From Callipepla californica brunnescens (lineage: Eukaryota > Chordata > Aves > Galliformes > Odontophoridae): a stretch of 64,000 nt of DNA. The DNA is taken from assembly GCA_023055505.1 (NCBI GenBank), contig JALIRH010000019.1, forward strand, positions 2,542,001 through 2,606,000, written 5' to 3'. The notes beneath the pieces were generated by a model. It ran no database searches. It worked only from the letters and a program-made list of their open reading frames with translations, and was not told the origin of the DNA. Position numbers and translations under genes: made by a program. Positions 61,621-64,000 of the stretch are shown here, piece after piece (positions within the stretch are counted from its first letter, which is position 1; the number at the start of each line of letters is the position of its first letter).

Positions 61621-61699
61621 AGGTGCGGCAGGCAAAAAAAAAAAAAAAAAGGGAGAGTCTTTCGGCGATTACTGCTAGGTTAATGAAAGAAACACTCGT

Positions 61700-62160
61700 C
61701 TTTCTTCTGGCACCCCGCGCGGGCGTACGCGCGTTTTCGACCCCTCTCACTTCGGGCGCGCAGCTCCCCGAGGGCTTGCCGGAGGGGCCGCACGCCGGGC
61801 CCGGGGAACCTCCTTCGGCAGCACGGGGGAAGGGACGCGGCGCGGACCCTCCGCCCCGAAGCTCCGGGCAGCCCCGCGGCCGCCGCCACTTCCGCCGGGG
61901 CGGGCGGAGCCCCCGCCTCATCCCGCGCCCCGCCCGCCGCCTGCGCCCGCCCCCAGCCGGGCCGGGAGCCGCGGGGCCGGGGGAGCGGCGCCCGGCAGCG
62001 GGACGCACCGGAGCGGGCCGGGGCCGCGGTCCCGCGGCTCCGTGCGGTCGCTGCCGCGGCTGCTCCTCTGCGCTCTGCCCCGGGGCTCCTCCGGCTCCGG
62101 AGCCCGCAGCTCAGCCTGAGCGCTGGTCCCGGGCCGCGCGGCACCCCTGCGTGTATTTCA
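61700..62160. promoter_or_regulatory. Strong orphan CpG island
   Basis: About 450 bp of extremely CpG- and GC-rich DNA with GGGCGG-type GC boxes near 61897-61910. Frames are open on both strands (225 codons plus, 154 codons minus) and both are low-complexity Arg/Ala/Gly/Pro. It lies 6.4 kb upstream of ZNF503. It could be a promoter for a divergent non-coding RNA or for the next gene to the right (LRMDA in the human order), but no exon is recognised. Confidence 0.6.
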
Positions 62161-62844
62161 TTGGGATCTCTGTTGTTTTCGACGGAGCTGATGCGATGCG
62201 GGCATCAACGTCGCTTAGCGGCTCGAATATTTTCTCCCGTCGACTCGCGTGTAAACGTGTAAAATGTTCGCGGCAGTCCAAACTTACTATAGCAGGCTGA
62301 CTCTTTGCCCATAAAATGTTAAATCAACCATGACCAGACTCATTTTCCCATGTCAGCCAGGAGGACTCCGTAAATCAACACATTAGGGCTTCGCAGGGCA
62401 GGAGCTGCGTGTGCCTCATGCAAAGCGGCCCTGACAGCCGCTCTCCCGGTGCCGGGGCTGTCAGCCCACGTGCTGCAGAGCGGCGAGAGAGGGCAAAGAG
62501 ACGGCCACTACTGCGGGGAGCGGCTCCGGCTCATTCTGCGGTTGCGCTTTTGTCTCACAGGTGTTCTGCAGAGCCCATCCCAGCAGCTTGAAGAGCTGAG
62601 ATGAGCTCGTGCCTGGGCTGAAGGCCAGGTGCAGGCGCTTCCCGACACCTCCAGGAGGAGCCCACTTGGAACCCACGCATAGCTCGTGCCGGGGATGTGG
62701 GTGGCTGCGATAGCCTTACCTGGAAGGAAGAGAGTGTTCTGGGTGAATAGGGATGGAAAAGAATACCCTCGGCCGTAGGATGCTGTCCAGGATCTCTCCG
62801 GACAACCCCCTCTTTGTTCAAGAAACAAGCAAGTGCTTCAGAGT

Positions 62845-62879
62845 TGGCGGCGGCGGTGGTGGTGGTGGTGTGTGTGTGG
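62845..62879 (+). repeat. (GGC)n-(GGT)n-(TG)n compound repeat
   Basis: A short compound array of GGC, GGT and TG units. The overlapping 61-codon frame gives a poly-Gly run and is not considered coding. Confidence 0.85.
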
Positions 62880-63892
62880 TGTTCTTTCCTCTTTTACCTC
62901 TAAGTAGTGTGCTGACTCTTCTAAAAAGCCCTAGCTAACCAGCCCTTATCTAACTCACTATCTCTGGATAAGAGTTCAGATATTGGAAAGCTCATATCTG
63001 GATGTGAGTAGGTTCAAAGGAAGAGGAGACGTACCACGATGTATAGCAAAATGATATAACCCCTTACTGGTCCTGATAGTTACACACATTGAATCAGATT
63101 AGATTCAGATATCGAGGTAGAGTCTTGCGCTATATTTCATGAAATGGGCCTCAGCATAGAGAAATCATTATCCTGTGCTCCTTGCTGGATTGCCTCCCAC
63201 TCGGAGAGGTGACCCAGCTGTGACCCAGACTCTGAACAGTTGTGTGTAAATTTAATTTTCAGCATTACATCATTCCAACCGGAATCTCACCTCCTTGCTT
63301 GCTGTTGTGCTGCGTGCTTTACCTGGTGGTGGGGACAGAAAAGGGGAGGCAGAGAACATGCTGCACGTTCAGAAATGTGCGACAAACTGAATTAGCCTTA
63401 AGATAAGTTTAAAAACTTATAAAGCCTCTGAAGGAAGATTGTTTCCAGTGGACTGATGTTACAAAATCCCACGTTTCCCATGTTTAAAAAAATAAAGCAG
63501 TCAAGTGTCTATAGCAGCATTTATTTTTGGTCCGTGCTCTCACTGCCTAAAGAAGGGCTGAACTGTGACGAATTGTACTTTGAAGTTCCATGTATTCGGG
63601 TGGTTTTTGATACTCAGTGTTTTCTCTGGCAAGTTTTTGGAACATGAGGTTTATAGAAATCACCAAAGCCTGAGAGAGCAAGTGAACTTTGCATTGTAAA
63701 AGCGAACTAAAAGTAGCCCTCTGGTGTAGGCTGTTCTTTCCCTCAAAAGTTAAATGATTTGAAGGGGACTAAGAGGAAAAAGCACTAAGGCAACAGCTTA
63801 CTTCATCTAATTGCCTTTTTTGTTTTTCTTCACCTCTTCAGAGGGTTACCCTTTGAGTCATTTATTTCCCATCTGAAACAGATATATATGTG

Positions 63893-63896
63893 TTTG

Positions 63897-63941
<45 letters not shown>

Positions 63942-63971
63942 ATTTTCTCCTTCTTCTTCTTCTTTTTTTTT
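63893..63971 (+). repeat. (TA)n(TG)n microsatellite with CTT tail
   Basis: A TA dinucleotide array of about 14 units runs into TG of about nine units, followed by (CTT)n and a T run. Likely highly polymorphic. Confidence 0.95.
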
Positions 63972-64000
63972 TCCTGCTGCTTTTTCATTCACAGAAAGTT

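Larger units (their letters stand above)
62160..64000. other. Right flank, no gene seen
   Basis: Composition falls back toward AT-rich. Moderately GC-rich frames at 62400-62830 show no domain. Short (GGC)n/(GGT)n/(TG)n sequence lies at about 62845-62879 and a long TA/TG array at the end. The rest is unique DNA with nothing recognisable. Confidence 0.6.

Noticed and set aside
61623..62300. 225-codon plus frame and 154-codon minus frame
   Set aside because: CpG-island compositional frames. They overlap on opposite strands, show no motif, and the plus frame starts next to a poly(A) run.
1..64000. CRISPR array, phage, bacterial operon or mobile gene cluster
   Set aside because: The window is clearly vertebrate: spliced gene, CpG islands, microsatellites and long non-coding stretches. 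No spaced direct repeats or prokaryotic gene organisation are present.

Overview
This window looks like vertebrate nuclear DNA, probably from a bird or another sauropsid. It holds one recognisable protein-coding gene, a two-exon zinc-finger gene on the minus strand at about 52.4-55.3 kb. The predicted 609-residue protein is the orthologue of ZNF503 (also called Nolz1, NLZ2), a NET-family C2H2 transcriptional repressor. It is assigned to ZNF503 rather than its paralogue ZNF703 from the N-terminus, the zinc-finger region and the C-terminal end. The sauropsid call is an inference. The window has almost no interspersed repeats, where a mammalian desert of this size would normally carry many SINEs and LINEs. 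Introns and CpG islands are compact, and one short octamer repeat resembles a CR1 tail. The exact species cannot be fixed from sequence alone.

Layout: 1-44.8 kb is an AT-rich gene desert. Its open reading frames are short, many lack an ATG, and none resembles a known family. It holds microsatellites, homopolymer runs and several blocks whose motif density (homeodomain TAAT cores, TGTCA, SOX-like and POU-like sites) suggests conserved enhancers, notably at 27.5-29.3 kb. From 44.8 kb the sequence becomes GC-richer. CpG islands appear at 47.5-48.05, 50.1-51.0, 52.3-53.9 (exon 2), 54.1-55.7 (intron, exon 1 and 5' UTR), 55.95-56.7, 56.9-57.2, 57.7-57.9, 60.1-60.7 and 61.7-62.15 kb. AT-rich, enhancer-like blocks alternate with them. 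This 'CpG archipelago plus desert' pattern is typical of Polycomb-regulated developmental transcription-factor loci.

Gene structure: exon 1 (54973-55281) encodes residues 1-103 and ends at a GTAAGC donor. A 1,081-bp intron follows. Exon 2 (52371-53891) begins after a CTGCAG acceptor, encodes residues 104-609 and ends in TGA. The 3' UTR lies below 52371, with an AU-rich element and at least one AATAAA signal. The promoter lies around 55.65-55.8 kb and has two CCAAT boxes and no TATA box.

I found no sign of a bacterial-type system, CRISPR array, virus or novel multigene system. The points most worth a second look are regulatory: motif clusters, orphan CpG islands, a stem-loop candidate in the desert, and a possible N-terminal extension of ZNF503.
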